A DNA stretch of 13,229 nt, from positions 47,072-60,300 of the forward strand of contig PBPX01000028.1 of assembly GCA_002724835.1 (NCBI GenBank), read 5' to 3'. Source of the stretch: Actinomycetota bacterium. GTDB lineage: Bacteria > Actinomycetota > Acidimicrobiia > Actinomarinales > Actinomarinaceae. This document shows positions 7,582-13,229 of this stretch, piece after piece. Numbering within the stretch: the stretch's first letter is position 1; each line of letters starts with the position of its first letter. Made by a program: the position numbers and the translations under genes. The notes under the pieces are model-generated. The model did no database searches and was not told the origin of the DNA. It saw only the letters and a list, made by a program, of their open reading frames with translations.

Positions 7582-7814
7582 CTAAGAGCTTTTTCTATTA
7601 AACCTAGTATTTCTCCATCTTCAGTATGTCTATCAGTTTCTATTTTTGAGTAAAGTAATTCACCATTTAAGTAAAACTCAAATTTTCCACCTGATGTAGG
7701 TATTAAGTCTATAGATTCAACTTCTTGACCGTATTTTTCTAAAATGTCTTCAACCGTACTAACTGCACGGGGTGTGTAATTTCAGACTACGCAGAATTCT
7801 AGTTTGATTTCCAT
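7578..7814 (-). CDS. SelW-like (Rdx family) selenoprotein with in-frame UGA
   Basis: Read through one internal UGA, this frame gives a 78-residue protein whose N-terminus is MEIKLEFCVVUNYTPRA, with the redox pair Cys8-x-x-Sec11 in a thioredoxin-like beta-alpha turn. The conserved Rdx/SelW (SelT/SelW/SelH) landmarks follow: PRA, a helix, then LIPTSGGKFEFYLNGELLYSK, as in the usual GxGGxFEVxxxGxLIxSK pattern, and a C-terminal helix. SelW-type proteins are thiol or selenol oxidoreductases. UGA is at 7782-7784; the gene's own stop is also UGA (7578-7580), overlapping the next gene's TTG start. No Shine-Dalgarno precedes the ATG, but TAGTAT lies exactly six bases upstream. A hairpin just past the UGA fits a bacterial SECIS. 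Standard gene calling would miss or truncate this gene. The alternatives are a Cys-codon sequencing error or a decayed gene; the intact frame past UGA argues against decay. Confidence 0.82.
7754..7784 (-). promoter_or_regulatory. Candidate bacterial SECIS hairpin after the SelW UGA
   Basis: In the transcript, eleven bases after the UGA, CCGUGC (7770-7765) pairs fully with GUACGG (7759-7754), including one G-U, around the five-base loop AGUUA. The loop begins 18 bases after the UGA and has G as its second base, followed by U. This agrees with the described bSECIS model (a stem-loop within about 16-37 bases of UGA, with G in the first two loop positions) that recruits SelB. Confidence 0.7.
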
Positions 7815-7820
7815 AAAGGA

Positions 7821-7826
7821 ATACTA
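7821..7826 (-). promoter_or_regulatory. Predicted -10 box for a leaderless SelW-like transcript
   Basis: TAGTAT on the minus strand ends six bases before the ATG, so transcription would begin at or next to the start codon. No ribosome site is visible. No clear -35 is seen. Confidence 0.4.
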
Positions 7827-7861
7827 TCACAAGGTCAGAAAATATAAAGTTATCTAAATAC

Positions 7862-7890
7862 TTGCATGGTGATAATAAAGTTGTTAATCT
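7862..7890 (+). promoter_or_regulatory. Predicted promoter of the zinc-ribbon gene
   Basis: TTGCAT (7862-7867) and TAATCT (7885-7890) are 17 bases apart. Initiation is expected near 7897, placing the start site in the middle of the palindrome at 7890-7907. A rival -10, GATAAT (7871-7876), lacks a good -35. Confidence 0.5.
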
Positions 7891-7907
7891 TGTGAATATA
7901 TTCACAA
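7890..7907. promoter_or_regulatory. Perfect 18-bp palindrome of CRP/GlxR type
   Basis: TTGTGAATATATTCACAA is its own reverse complement and contains TGTGA-N6-TCACA, the consensus of CRP-family regulators (E. coli CRP; GlxR and Mtb CRP in actinobacteria). It is centred almost on the predicted start site and ends just before the ribosome site, a position expected to repress rather than activate. It is the only such site I found in the window. Confidence 0.65.
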
Positions 7908-7921
7908 AGTAGAGGAAAGAA

Positions 7922-8116
7922 ATGACTGACGGACTAAAAGCTAGTCAAATAAAAGGTGGTATTAGGCCATCAAAAAGTTTTGAACAGGGTCGTGTTTGCA
8001 ATGATGAGTCTTGCGAAACAAAACTAAGCATTTACAACAAGAGAGATCATTGTTTTAACCATGCTCCAGTTAAATATCCAAGAGTTAGAGGAAGAATTCT
8101 TCAGGAAACTGCCTAA
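7922..8116 (+). CDS. Small zinc-ribbon protein, putative nucleic-acid binder
   Basis: A 64-residue protein I can describe but not name. A basic N-terminal tail (KASQIKGGIRPSKS) is followed by a metal-site pattern C26-x4-C31-x12-C44-x2-H47 in RVCNDESCETKLSIYNKRDHCFNH, which resembles the C..C.T.LS.YN....C..H zinc-ribbon seen in small actinobacterial and phage DNA-binding proteins. A basic tail (KYPRVRGR) closes it. The start is firm: AGAGGAAAG sits just upstream of the ATG. Its own promoter and a perfect CRP-like palindrome lie in front, so it appears to be individually regulated. The CopZ-like gene begins 65 bases downstream, with its own possible -10. A role in copper control is conceivable, but the sequence gives no direct support. 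Confidence 0.75.
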   Translation: MTDGLKASQIKGGIRPSKSFEQGRVCNDESCETKLSIYNKRDHCFNHAPVKYPRVRGRILQETA

Positions 8117-8139
8117 GAAACTTAAACTACCTAACTAAA

Positions 8140-8164
8140 TAAAGATTATCTATATAAGTCTTTA
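8140..8164. repeat. Imperfect inverted repeat before copZ
   Basis: TAAAGATT (8140-8147) pairs with AGTCTTTA (8157-8164), with one G-U, around nine bases, and is followed by an A/T-rich run. It could be a weak terminator for the zinc-ribbon gene or an operator for the copper genes, since the predicted copZ -10 begins five bases further on. The A/T-rich stem makes a terminator marginal. Confidence 0.3.
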
Positions 8165-8169
8165 ATTAT

Positions 8170-8175
8170 TATTAT
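8170..8175 (+). promoter_or_regulatory. Predicted -10 box for leaderless copZ
   Basis: TATTAT ends exactly six bases before the copZ ATG, which has no Shine-Dalgarno. Initiation at the A of the start codon is therefore expected. The -35 region is weak. Confidence 0.4.
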
Positions 8176-8181
8176 TCGAAT

Positions 8182-8385
8182 ATGGAAATAAAATTTACAG
8201 TACCTGAAATAAGTTGTGATCATTGTAAGGAAACAATTGAAGGAATTCTTAATAGTGAAGAGAATATAAATTCAGCTTCTGTAGATATAGAAAAAAAAGA
8301 AGTTTCGATAAGTTCAGATACTAAAGTCTCAATCGGTGATCTAGGGGCATTGCTTGATGATCATGGTTACACCGTTGTCGAATGA
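8182..8385 (+). CDS. copZ: Heavy-metal-associated (HMA) domain metallochaperone, CopZ-like
   Basis: A 67-residue single HMA domain: a cytosolic carrier that would bind Cu(I) and hand it to the P-type ATPase encoded immediately downstream. The metal site is the Cys12-x-x-Cys15 of ISCDHCK on the first loop, and the rest follows the ferredoxin-like pattern (NINSASVDIEKKEVSI, then a second helix and DDHGYTVVE, the family's GY motif before the last strand). The usual MxCxxC Met is replaced by Ile. Length is exactly that of CopZ/Atx1 proteins. The coding end overlaps the ATPase start by 29 bases, so the two are co-translated. No ribosome site is seen; a -10 six bases upstream suggests a leaderless message. 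Confidence 0.88.
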   Translation: MEIKFTVPEISCDHCKETIEGILNSEENINSASVDIEKKEVSISSDTKVSIGDLGALLDDHGYTVVE

Positions 8386-10420
8386 ACAAAAACCTTTAAC
8401 TCTCTCAGTAGAGGGAATGACCTGTGCTGCTTGTGCAGCAAGAATTGAAAGGGTTTTAGAAAAAGAAGACTCAATAAAAAATGCTGTTGTTAATTTTCCT
8501 CTTAAAAAAGCTATTGTAGAATTCAACGAATCTATTGATACAGATAAGATTATTGAAAAAATTAAATCAATTGGTTATTCAGCAGTTGTCTTTGAGGAAA
8601 ATGTTGTTAGTAAAACAAAAACAACAAAATTTATTACACCAATCATCTCTTTGTTGTTGACAATTACTTTAAAACCATTTTTTATTGAGAATGGATTCAC
8701 TCTGCAAGCAATTGGTATTGGTTTTCTTATAGTTTTTGTATTTGGTTATAAATTTCATGTATCAGCTATAAAAAATTTAATTGAATTCAACTTTAATATG
8801 GATACATTGATTTCAATTGGAAGCCTCTCCTCTTTTATTTTTGCCATATTATCAACAGATCAACCATTGATGTTTCTTGAAACGGGCGGATATATTATTT
8901 CATTTATTCTGATTGGAAAAACTATTGAAGAAGCCTCGATTAAGTCCTCTGTAGAAATATCTGAGGCCTTGTTAGATCTAATACCAAAAGATGTAAGGGT
9001 TTACAAAGAAAATTATGTAATGAAAAATATAGAAGATATATCAAGAGATGAAGAAATTATTGTTTTACCAGGAGAAGTAATTCCACTTGATGGAGATATT
9101 CAGTCTGGAGTATCAACTGTTGATGAAAGTATTATTACAGGTGAGTCAATACCAGTAGATAAAGATATTGGAAGCCAGGTTATAGCAGGAACAGTCAATC
9201 TTACTGGAGAAATAAGAATTAAAGTTTCAAAAATAAGCGGGGAAACAACTTTTAATGTAATCGAAGATATGATATTTAAAGCTCAAACAACTAAACCATC
9301 TGTTCAAAAAAGTATAGATAAAATAACTCAATTTTTTGTACCCACTGTTCTTATCATTAGTTTGATTACTTTTTTGATTAGATTAATTATTTTTAATCAA
9401 GAAGCTTTTCTAGCATTAAAAGTAGCTATAGCAATTTTGGTTATTGCTTGCCCTTGTGCTTTGGGACTGGCAATTCCAATAGTACTTTTTAGATCAGCTT
9501 CAATATCAAATGAAAAAGGCTTTATATTTAAAAATTTTGATTACTTACAAAAACTTACAAAGATAAATTCAATTATTTTTGATAAAACTGGAACTATTAC
9601 AACTGGTATTTTCAAAATCAAAAGTATAACCTCTGACAATGAGGTGGAGATTGATTCTGTGCTTCAATACATGGCTAGCTTAGAACAAAAATCTAACCAT
9701 CCAATTGCAAAAAGCATCTTGCTTGAAGCAGAAAGTAAAAATATATCACTATTTGATGTAAAAAACTTTAAAGAAAAACAAGGTATAGGTGTTGAGGGCG
9801 AGGTAGATAATAAGAAGGTATCTGTAGAAAAGTCTTCAAAAGAAGATGGTTCACTAACTTTCTTAGATGTAAAGATAGATGAAAAATTATTTTTAGTAGA
9901 ACTTCATGAGGAAATAAGTATCGATTCAGGATTTATAAAGCATCTTTCTAATAATTACAACATCTCTATATTGTCAGGAGACAATAATAGAAAAGTTCAG
10001 GATTTTGGAAAGGCTATTGGTGTTTCCGAATCTCTTGGCAACCAAACTCCTGAAGATAAACTTTTATACATAAAAAATACTCAAAAAAATAATATTGTTG
10101 CATTTGTTGGTGACGGAATTAATGATTCCCCTGCTTTAAAACAAGCTGATGTTGGAATAGCAAGCGCACATAGTACCCAAATAGCTCAAAGCGCAGGAGA
10201 TATAGTTATACATAAAGGAGGGATATCAAAGATTGTTGAGATAATTGAATTAGCTAAGAAATCTCAAAGTAGAATAAATCAAAATCTTTTTTTGGCCTTC
10301 ATTTACAACACGTTAATGATACCTATCGCCATAACTGGTAATATATCCCCTAATATGGCTGCATTAGCAATGGCTGCATCTAGTATTTCAGTTGTTCTTA
10401 ACTCTTCTAGAAATCTATAA
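8357..10420 (+). CDS. copA: P1B-type copper-translocating ATPase
   Basis: Membrane pump expected to export Cu(I) with ATP. On the chosen ATG (AGGGG nine bases upstream; ATG 8363 or TTG 8372 remain possible) the protein has 687 residues. One N-terminal HMA domain carries GMTCAAC (Cys23, Cys26). Four helices follow; the actuator loop has TGES (261-264), the sixth-helix metal site is CPC (365-367), and the ATP domain has DKTGT with phospho-Asp409, the P1B-specific SNHP (His448) and GDGIND (585-590). The last helices carry YN (650-651) and MAASS (672-676), the pattern that marks Cu(I) pumps of subgroup P1B-1. It is somewhat short, with a single HMA domain, and GLAIP replaces the usual GLATP after CPC. 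The CopZ partner gene overlaps upstream. Confidence 0.94.
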   Translation: MIMVTPLSNEQKPLTLSVEGMTCAACAARIERVLEKEDSIKNAVVNFPLKKAIVEFNESIDTDKIIEKIKSIGYSAVVFEENVVSKTKTTKFITPIISLLLTITLKPFFIENGFTLQAIGIGFLIVFVFGYKFHVSAIKNLIEFNFNMDTLISIGSLSSFIFAILSTDQPLMFLETGGYIISFILIGKTIEEASIKSSVEISEALLDLIPKDVRVYKENYVMKNIEDISRDEEIIVLPGEVIPLDGDIQSGVSTVDESIITGESIPVDKDIGSQVIAGTVNLTGEIRIKVSKISGETTFNVIEDMIFKAQTTKPSVQKSIDKITQFFVPTVLIISLITFLIRLIIFNQEAFLALKVAIAILVIACPCALGLAIPIVLFRSASISNEKGFIFKNFDYLQKLTKINSIIFDKTGTITTGIFKIKSITSDNEVEIDSVLQYMASLEQKSNHPIAKSILLEAESKNISLFDVKNFKEKQGIGVEGEVDNKKVSVEKSSKEDGSLTFLDVKIDEKLFLVELHEEISIDSGFIKHLSNNYNISILSGDNNRKVQDFGKAIGVSESLGNQTPEDKLLYIKNTQKNNIVAFVGDGINDSPALKQADVGIASAHSTQIAQSAGDIVIHKGGISKIVEIIELAKKSQSRINQNLFLAFIYNTLMIPIAITGNISPNMAALAMAASSISVVLNSSRNL

Positions 10421-10457
10421 TAATTTTTTCTTACTAAATTCTTACAAAGGTTAATCT

Positions 10458-11315
10458 TTGAATATGGAAGATGTACTTTGGTATAGAAAACCTTTACTAT
10501 CAGAACCAGTGGCTGTTTTAGCTTTTGAAGGCTGGAGTGATGCCGGTAATACAGCTAGTGGATGCGTAGAAAATTTATCTGGGACTTTTGATATTGAACC
10601 ATTTGCTGAATTAAACTCTGAGGGATTTTATAACTACCAAATGAGAAGACCCTTAGTAGAAGTAAAAGATATAGGACAAAGAGAATTTCATTGGCCACAA
10701 ACTTCGTTCTATTCAATTGAAGATTACAAATTAAAAAATGATTTAATTTTAGTGTTTGGTGAAGAGCCTTCAATGAAGTGGAAAACCTATTCTGAAAATA
10801 TTTCAAATACTTTATTAGATCTAGGTGTTAAGAAAGCTGTTACATTAGGTGCATTTTTTGGTCAAGTTGCTCACACACTTCCTGTTCCTATCTTTGGAGT
10901 GAGTGATGACCCAACTTTTCATGCAAGATATAACGTTTTATCAACAAACTATTCAGGTCCAACAGGGATAACAAGTGTTGTTGGTCATGATTTGAGAAAA
11001 AATGGTATTGAGACTTCTGGGTTGTGGGCTGCTGTTCCTCATTACTTAAGTTCTGGAGGGTACCCTAAAGGGATTAGTGCTCTGTTAAATAAAACAGCTG
11101 AAATATTAGACATAGATGTTGATGACACCGGAATACAAAGTGAAGGTCAACAGTTTGAATTGCGAATCAACAAGGCTATGGAAAATTCACGAGATCTTGC
11201 AGAATATGTTTCTAAATTAGAAGAAGCAGAAGTAAACATAGAAGACAATTTTTCAGAAGATAATTTAGTTGAACAAATTGAAGATTTTTTAAATAACGAA
11301 GGTAAAGATATTTAA
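10458..11315 (+). CDS. PAC2 family protein (proteasome-assembly-chaperone-like)
   Basis: A 285-residue cytosolic protein of the PAC2 family, named after a eukaryotic proteasome assembly chaperone and widespread in actinobacteria and archaea. Characteristic blocks are AFEGWSDAGNTASG (residues 23-36), REFHWPQ (73-79), TLGAFFGQVAHTLPVPI, YSGPTGITSVVGHDLRKNGI and LWAAVPHYLSS. The acidic C-terminal tail (225-285) looks helical. The biochemical role in bacteria is unsettled. The TTG start is seven bases after AAAGG (10446-10450); an ATG at 10464 is the alternative and loses two residues. The ATPase gene ends 37 bases upstream without a terminator, so they may share a transcript. Its last four bases overlap the end of the convergent bS22-like gene. 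Confidence 0.85.
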   Translation: MNMEDVLWYRKPLLSEPVAVLAFEGWSDAGNTASGCVENLSGTFDIEPFAELNSEGFYNYQMRRPLVEVKDIGQREFHWPQTSFYSIEDYKLKNDLILVFGEEPSMKWKTYSENISNTLLDLGVKKAVTLGAFFGQVAHTLPVPIFGVSDDPTFHARYNVLSTNYSGPTGITSVVGHDLRKNGIETSGLWAAVPHYLSSGGYPKGISALLNKTAEILDIDVDDTGIQSEGQQFELRINKAMENSRDLAEYVSKLEEAEVNIEDNFSEDNLVEQIEDFLNNEGKDI

Positions 11316-11407
11316 GAACTCTTCTTCTTATGCCTATTTGACTTACGACGTTTTCTGTACTTATGTTTCGACATTTTCTTACGTCGTTTTTTTATCAAAG
11401 ATCCCAT
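11312..11407 (-). CDS. bS22-like tiny basic ribosomal protein (AURKAIP1/COX24 domain)
   Basis: A 31-residue protein, MGSLIKKRRKKMSKHKYRKR at its start, with more than half of its residues Lys, Arg or His. This is the pattern of the AURKAIP1/COX24 (bS22-type) peptide that is bound to the small ribosomal subunit in actinobacteria (consensus MGSVxKKRRKRMxKKKHRK). It would be too short for usual gene calling. It sits on the minus strand in the gap between the PAC2 gene and the kinase-like gene, overlapping the PAC2 end by four bases. The nearest ribosome-site-like string, AAAGGA, is about 14 bases upstream, so initiation is poorly defined. It is one of the clearer taxonomic markers in the window. 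Confidence 0.85.
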   Translation of the reverse strand: MGSLIKKRRKKMSKHKYRKRRKSNRHKKKSS

Positions 11408-11457
11408 AAATTATTTTTTATTCCTTTTTTTCCGGACTGAAGAAGTGTAGTCGATTT

Positions 11458-12345
11458 TTAATATTTAAGTGAAAGTTGTTTTTCAAAATTTTCAGTATTT
11501 ACAGCTTCATATACGTATTTAATCTTGGTTTTTCCAAGATTTAAATAATCTTTATCAGTTTCCTTGTCTAAAACTCCTTTTCGTGTCGCCCATAAACCCC
11601 ATGTTAGAGAGCTTAAATATCTGTACAGATTCCATAAAACTTGATCATCTCCCCCTTCTTCAAGTTCTAGTGCAGAAAATAATTCTTTTCTTTCATTTTC
11701 TTCAATATTTTGTTGTAAGCATAAATCTCCAAAATCAAAAAATTTACTTTCCATTCCTGAATATTCCCAATCAATTAAATACATATCGCCATCTAAAAGA
11801 ATAAAGTTTGGACCATAGATATCTTTATGGCATGGAACTAATTTCTGATTAATCTCTTTTATTTTTTGAAGTAAATAATGTCCTACTTTTGCCATTTCTT
11901 TTTCTTCTTCTTCTTTATGAATTTCATTAAAGAATTTATTGTGATCAAAACATTGTTCAAATGTAATATCGCTTTGGTGTAGGGCTTTAAGCGTAGTAAA
12001 AGCTTTACTCAGATATTGTTTACTTTTTAATTCCTCAGGTTGAAGAGCAATTAAATCATTTTCAAAATGTGAAATTTTTATTCCAGTGTTTTCATCAAAA
12101 TATAAGAAAGGTAATGTTAGTCCTGCTTCTGCTGCTGTAGCTTGATTATTTTTTTCTGCTTTCCTATTTATCAAATCTGGGTTTTTACCCGGAAGCCTTA
12201 GTACAAAAAATTTATCAGCTACTCCCACTTTAAAACTATTATTTGTTATTCCTCCTAATTCTGATATTGAATAACTTTCTGGGTCAGAAATATTAGTTAT
12301 TTTAGAATTTAAAAATATATCTACTACTTCTTTTGTGTTTGTCAT
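11458..12345 (-). CDS. Choline/ethanolamine kinase-like phosphotransferase (APH superfamily)
   Basis: A 295-residue cytosolic kinase of the aminoglycoside-phosphotransferase/choline-kinase superfamily. The N-lobe has the nucleotide-loop equivalent LGGITNNSFKV (30-40) followed by FFVLRLPGK; the catalytic loop is CHKDIYGPN (Asp175 and Asn180) and the metal-binding segment is YLIDWEYSGM (Asp192). IDWEYxG is the form typical of LicA/choline-kinase-type enzymes, so a small amino-alcohol or related polar substrate is likely. The start is taken at ATG 12345, with TATGTT exactly six bases before it; a TTG-free upstream ATG at 12363 would add six residues but leave almost no room for a promoter beside the divergent gene. 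Substrate unproven. Confidence 0.82.
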   Translation of the reverse strand: MTNTKEVVDIFLNSKITNISDPESYSISELGGITNNSFKVGVADKFFVLRLPGKNPDLINRKAEKNNQATAAEAGLTLPFLYFDENTGIKISHFENDLIALQPEELKSKQYLSKAFTTLKALHQSDITFEQCFDHNKFFNEIHKEEEEKEMAKVGHYLLQKIKEINQKLVPCHKDIYGPNFILLDGDMYLIDWEYSGMESKFFDFGDLCLQQNIEENERKELFSALELEEGGDDQVLWNLYRYLSSLTWGLWATRKGVLDKETDKDYLNLGKTKIKYVYEAVNTENFEKQLSLKY

Positions 12346-12351
12346 CTTATT

Positions 12352-12357
12352 AACATA
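12352..12357 (-). promoter_or_regulatory. Predicted -10 box for the leaderless kinase-like gene
   Basis: TATGTT on the minus strand ends six bases before the ATG at 12345, with no Shine-Dalgarno between. On the plus strand TAACAT (12351-12356) covers the same bases and could serve the divergent small gene. Confidence 0.35.
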
Positions 12358-12369
12358 ACACATGAAGCT

Positions 12370-12570
12370 ATGAATGACCCATTTGCCTTAAATTTAACAA
12401 TAAATTTACTCCTTCTCGGAGTAGGTTCTGCAATGTTTTTTGGAAACCTTTTTGCTTATCTCAATAAAAATAAAGAAGGTAAAGAAATCTACTTAGCAAG
12501 AACTATTTTTCTTGGAATTATTGGTTTTGTAATAACCTTGTGGGCTGTTCTCTCTATTGTAAATGGATAA
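12370..12570 (+). CDS. Small two-helix membrane protein, unknown
   Basis: A 66-residue protein I do not recognise. Two hydrophobic helices (about 9-30 and 43-63: [20 protein letters not shown] and [20 protein letters not shown]) are joined by a short charged loop NKNKEGKE, so it should be an integral membrane hairpin. No metal or catalytic motif is evident. It sits between the divergent kinase-like gene and dcd, both clearly real genes, and the frame fits the space, which supports it as a genuine gene. No ribosome site is seen; a possible TAACAT -10 lies at 12351-12356. Function not assigned. Confidence 0.6.
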   Translation: MNDPFALNLTINLLLLGVGSAMFFGNLFAYLNKNKEGKEIYLARTIFLGIIGFVITLWAVLSIVNG

Positions 12571-12616
12571 AAAAAATGAGAATCTTGACTATTATATTCA
12601 AAGGACAGAAGGAATT

Positions 12617-13180
12617 ATGCTTTCAGATGTAGATATAAAAATGGCTCTTGATGAAAAATTAATTGAGGTTAGCCCATTAGATGATACTTACATTCAGCCC
12701 TCAAGTATAGACTTAAGAGTAGGGTCTGAATTTAGAGTTTTTGAAAATCATAAATATAGCCATATAGATCCCAAAGCAGACCAAGATGATTTAACTACTT
12801 TAGTTACAGCTACAATTGAGGAGCCCTTTGTTTTGCATCCTGGTGAGTTTGTTCTTGGTACTACTTTTGAAAGAGTCACTTTGTCAAACAAGGTTGTTGC
12901 AAGACTCGAGGGAAAATCTTCCTTAGGAAGAATTGGCTTATTAATACATTCTACTGCAGGGTTTGTTGATCCTGGTTTTGCTGGTTATTTAACTTTGGAG
13001 CTTTCTAATGTTGCAAATCTACCAATAAAAATTTATCCCGAAATGAAAATAGGTCAAATCTCTTTCTATTATTTAAATTCTCCATCAGAATCTGAGTATG
13101 GTTCTGAAGCCTACGGAAGCAAATATCAAGGACAAGAAGGGCCTACTCCAAGTAAAAGCCATTCAGATTTTAATAAATAA
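12617..13180 (+). CDS. dcd: dCTP deaminase, bifunctional (dUMP-forming) type
   Basis: Converts dCTP to dUTP and, in this subgroup, hydrolyses it to dUMP for dTMP synthesis. The ATG at 12617 is preceded by GAAGGA, and its product, MLSDVDIK onward, has the family's N-terminus; the frame's earlier ATG at 12563 adds 18 residues unlike the family. The 187-residue product matches the mycobacterial bifunctional enzyme closely: LEGKSSLGR (97-105), [15 protein letters not shown], and [15 protein letters not shown] with catalytic Glu128, then KIGQISF and [13 protein letters not shown] at the C-terminus, which closes over the active site. The HSTAGF turn is shared with the dUTPase-active subgroup. It is a homotrimer in known family members. 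The stop overlaps the next ATG by one base. Confidence 0.93.
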   Translation: MLSDVDIKMALDEKLIEVSPLDDTYIQPSSIDLRVGSEFRVFENHKYSHIDPKADQDDLTTLVTATIEEPFVLHPGEFVLGTTFERVTLSNKVVARLEGKSSLGRIGLLIHSTAGFVDPGFAGYLTLELSNVANLPIKIYPEMKIGQISFYYLNSPSESEYGSEAYGSKYQGQEGPTPSKSHSDFNK

Positions 13181-13229
13181 TGATTCCTGGAATTGGAACA
13201 ATTGTTAATGGGGTGGGTGTATTATTTGT
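13180..13229 (+). CDS. Start of a possible DUF554-family membrane protein (partial)
   Basis: Sixteen codons are visible after an ATG that shares one base with the dcd stop (TAATG): [16 protein letters not shown]. The GTIVN-x-hydrophobic opening resembles the N-terminus of DUF554 (YqgA-like) membrane proteins. Too little is present to be sure. Confidence 0.45.
   Translation, partial: MIPGIGTIVNGVGVLF

Noticed and set aside
7647..7784. Reading the SelW region as a pseudogene broken by a stop codon.
   Set aside because: The frame stays intact and family-like on both sides, the UGA sits at the redox Sec/Cys position, and a SECIS-like hairpin follows it.
7782..7784. UGA reassigned to Trp in this organism.
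   Set aside because: UGA ends purA, copZ and the SelW-like gene itself, Trp is encoded by TGG throughout, and no other gene has an internal UGA.
10421..10457. Possible terminator after copA.
   Set aside because: There is a T-run but no stem in front of it.
10445..10460. CAAAG-N6-CTTTG inverted repeat around the PAC2 ribosome site.
   Set aside because: Only five A/T-rich pairs; too weak to claim a regulatory hairpin.
11341..11396. Direct repeats of CTTACGACG/CTTACGTCG type.
   Set aside because: They encode the Lys/Arg-rich stretches of the bS22-like protein and are a by-product of composition.

Overview
The window reads as a chromosomal segment of a low-G+C (roughly 30%), gene-dense bacterium with a small, streamlined genome. 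Several genes point to Actinomycetota: a 31-residue, very basic bS22-like (AURKAIP1/COX24-type) ribosomal protein, a PAC2-family protein, a DUF3159 membrane protein, and a dCTP deaminase resembling the bifunctional mycobacterial enzyme. The low G+C, tight packing, frequent TTG/GTG starts and apparent leaderless genes suggest a marine lineage of the Ca. Actinomarinales type. That placement is inference; no rRNA is present.

Layout. Positions 1-680 (minus) hold most of an amino-acid ABC transporter binding lipoprotein. A 188-bp divergent region with inverted repeats separates it from a plus-strand cluster: purA, purB (ATGA overlap), a DUF3159 membrane protein and a YbdG-type MscS channel. The channel converges on a minus-strand cluster that begins at 7814: a SelW-like protein, a TauE/SafE permease (TTGA overlap), and an Lnt-like apolipoprotein N-acyltransferase. 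The SelW gene carries an in-frame UGA and a hairpin fitting the bacterial SECIS description. From 7862 on the plus strand come a promoter, a perfect CRP-type palindrome, a 64-residue zinc-ribbon protein, a CopZ-like metallochaperone, a CopA-like P1B ATPase and a PAC2 protein. A tiny bS22-like gene and a choline-kinase-like gene lie on the minus strand. The window ends on the plus strand with a small two-helix membrane protein, dcd and the first codons of a possible DUF554 membrane protein.

How they fit together. purA and purB make AMP from IMP (PurB also acts earlier in IMP synthesis). The CopZ/CopA pair is a copper-efflux module. Lnt would finish lipoproteins such as the binding protein at the left edge, but its expected catalytic cysteine is a serine. 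SelW and TauE are translationally coupled, hinting at a linked redox or sulfur-compound role. dcd supplies dUMP for dTMP.

The most notable signals are the unannotated selenoprotein with its hairpin, the Cys-to-Ser change in Lnt, the perfect TGTGA-N6-TCACA palindrome over a likely transcription start, and a recurring TANNNT-6-ATG arrangement suggesting leaderless transcripts.
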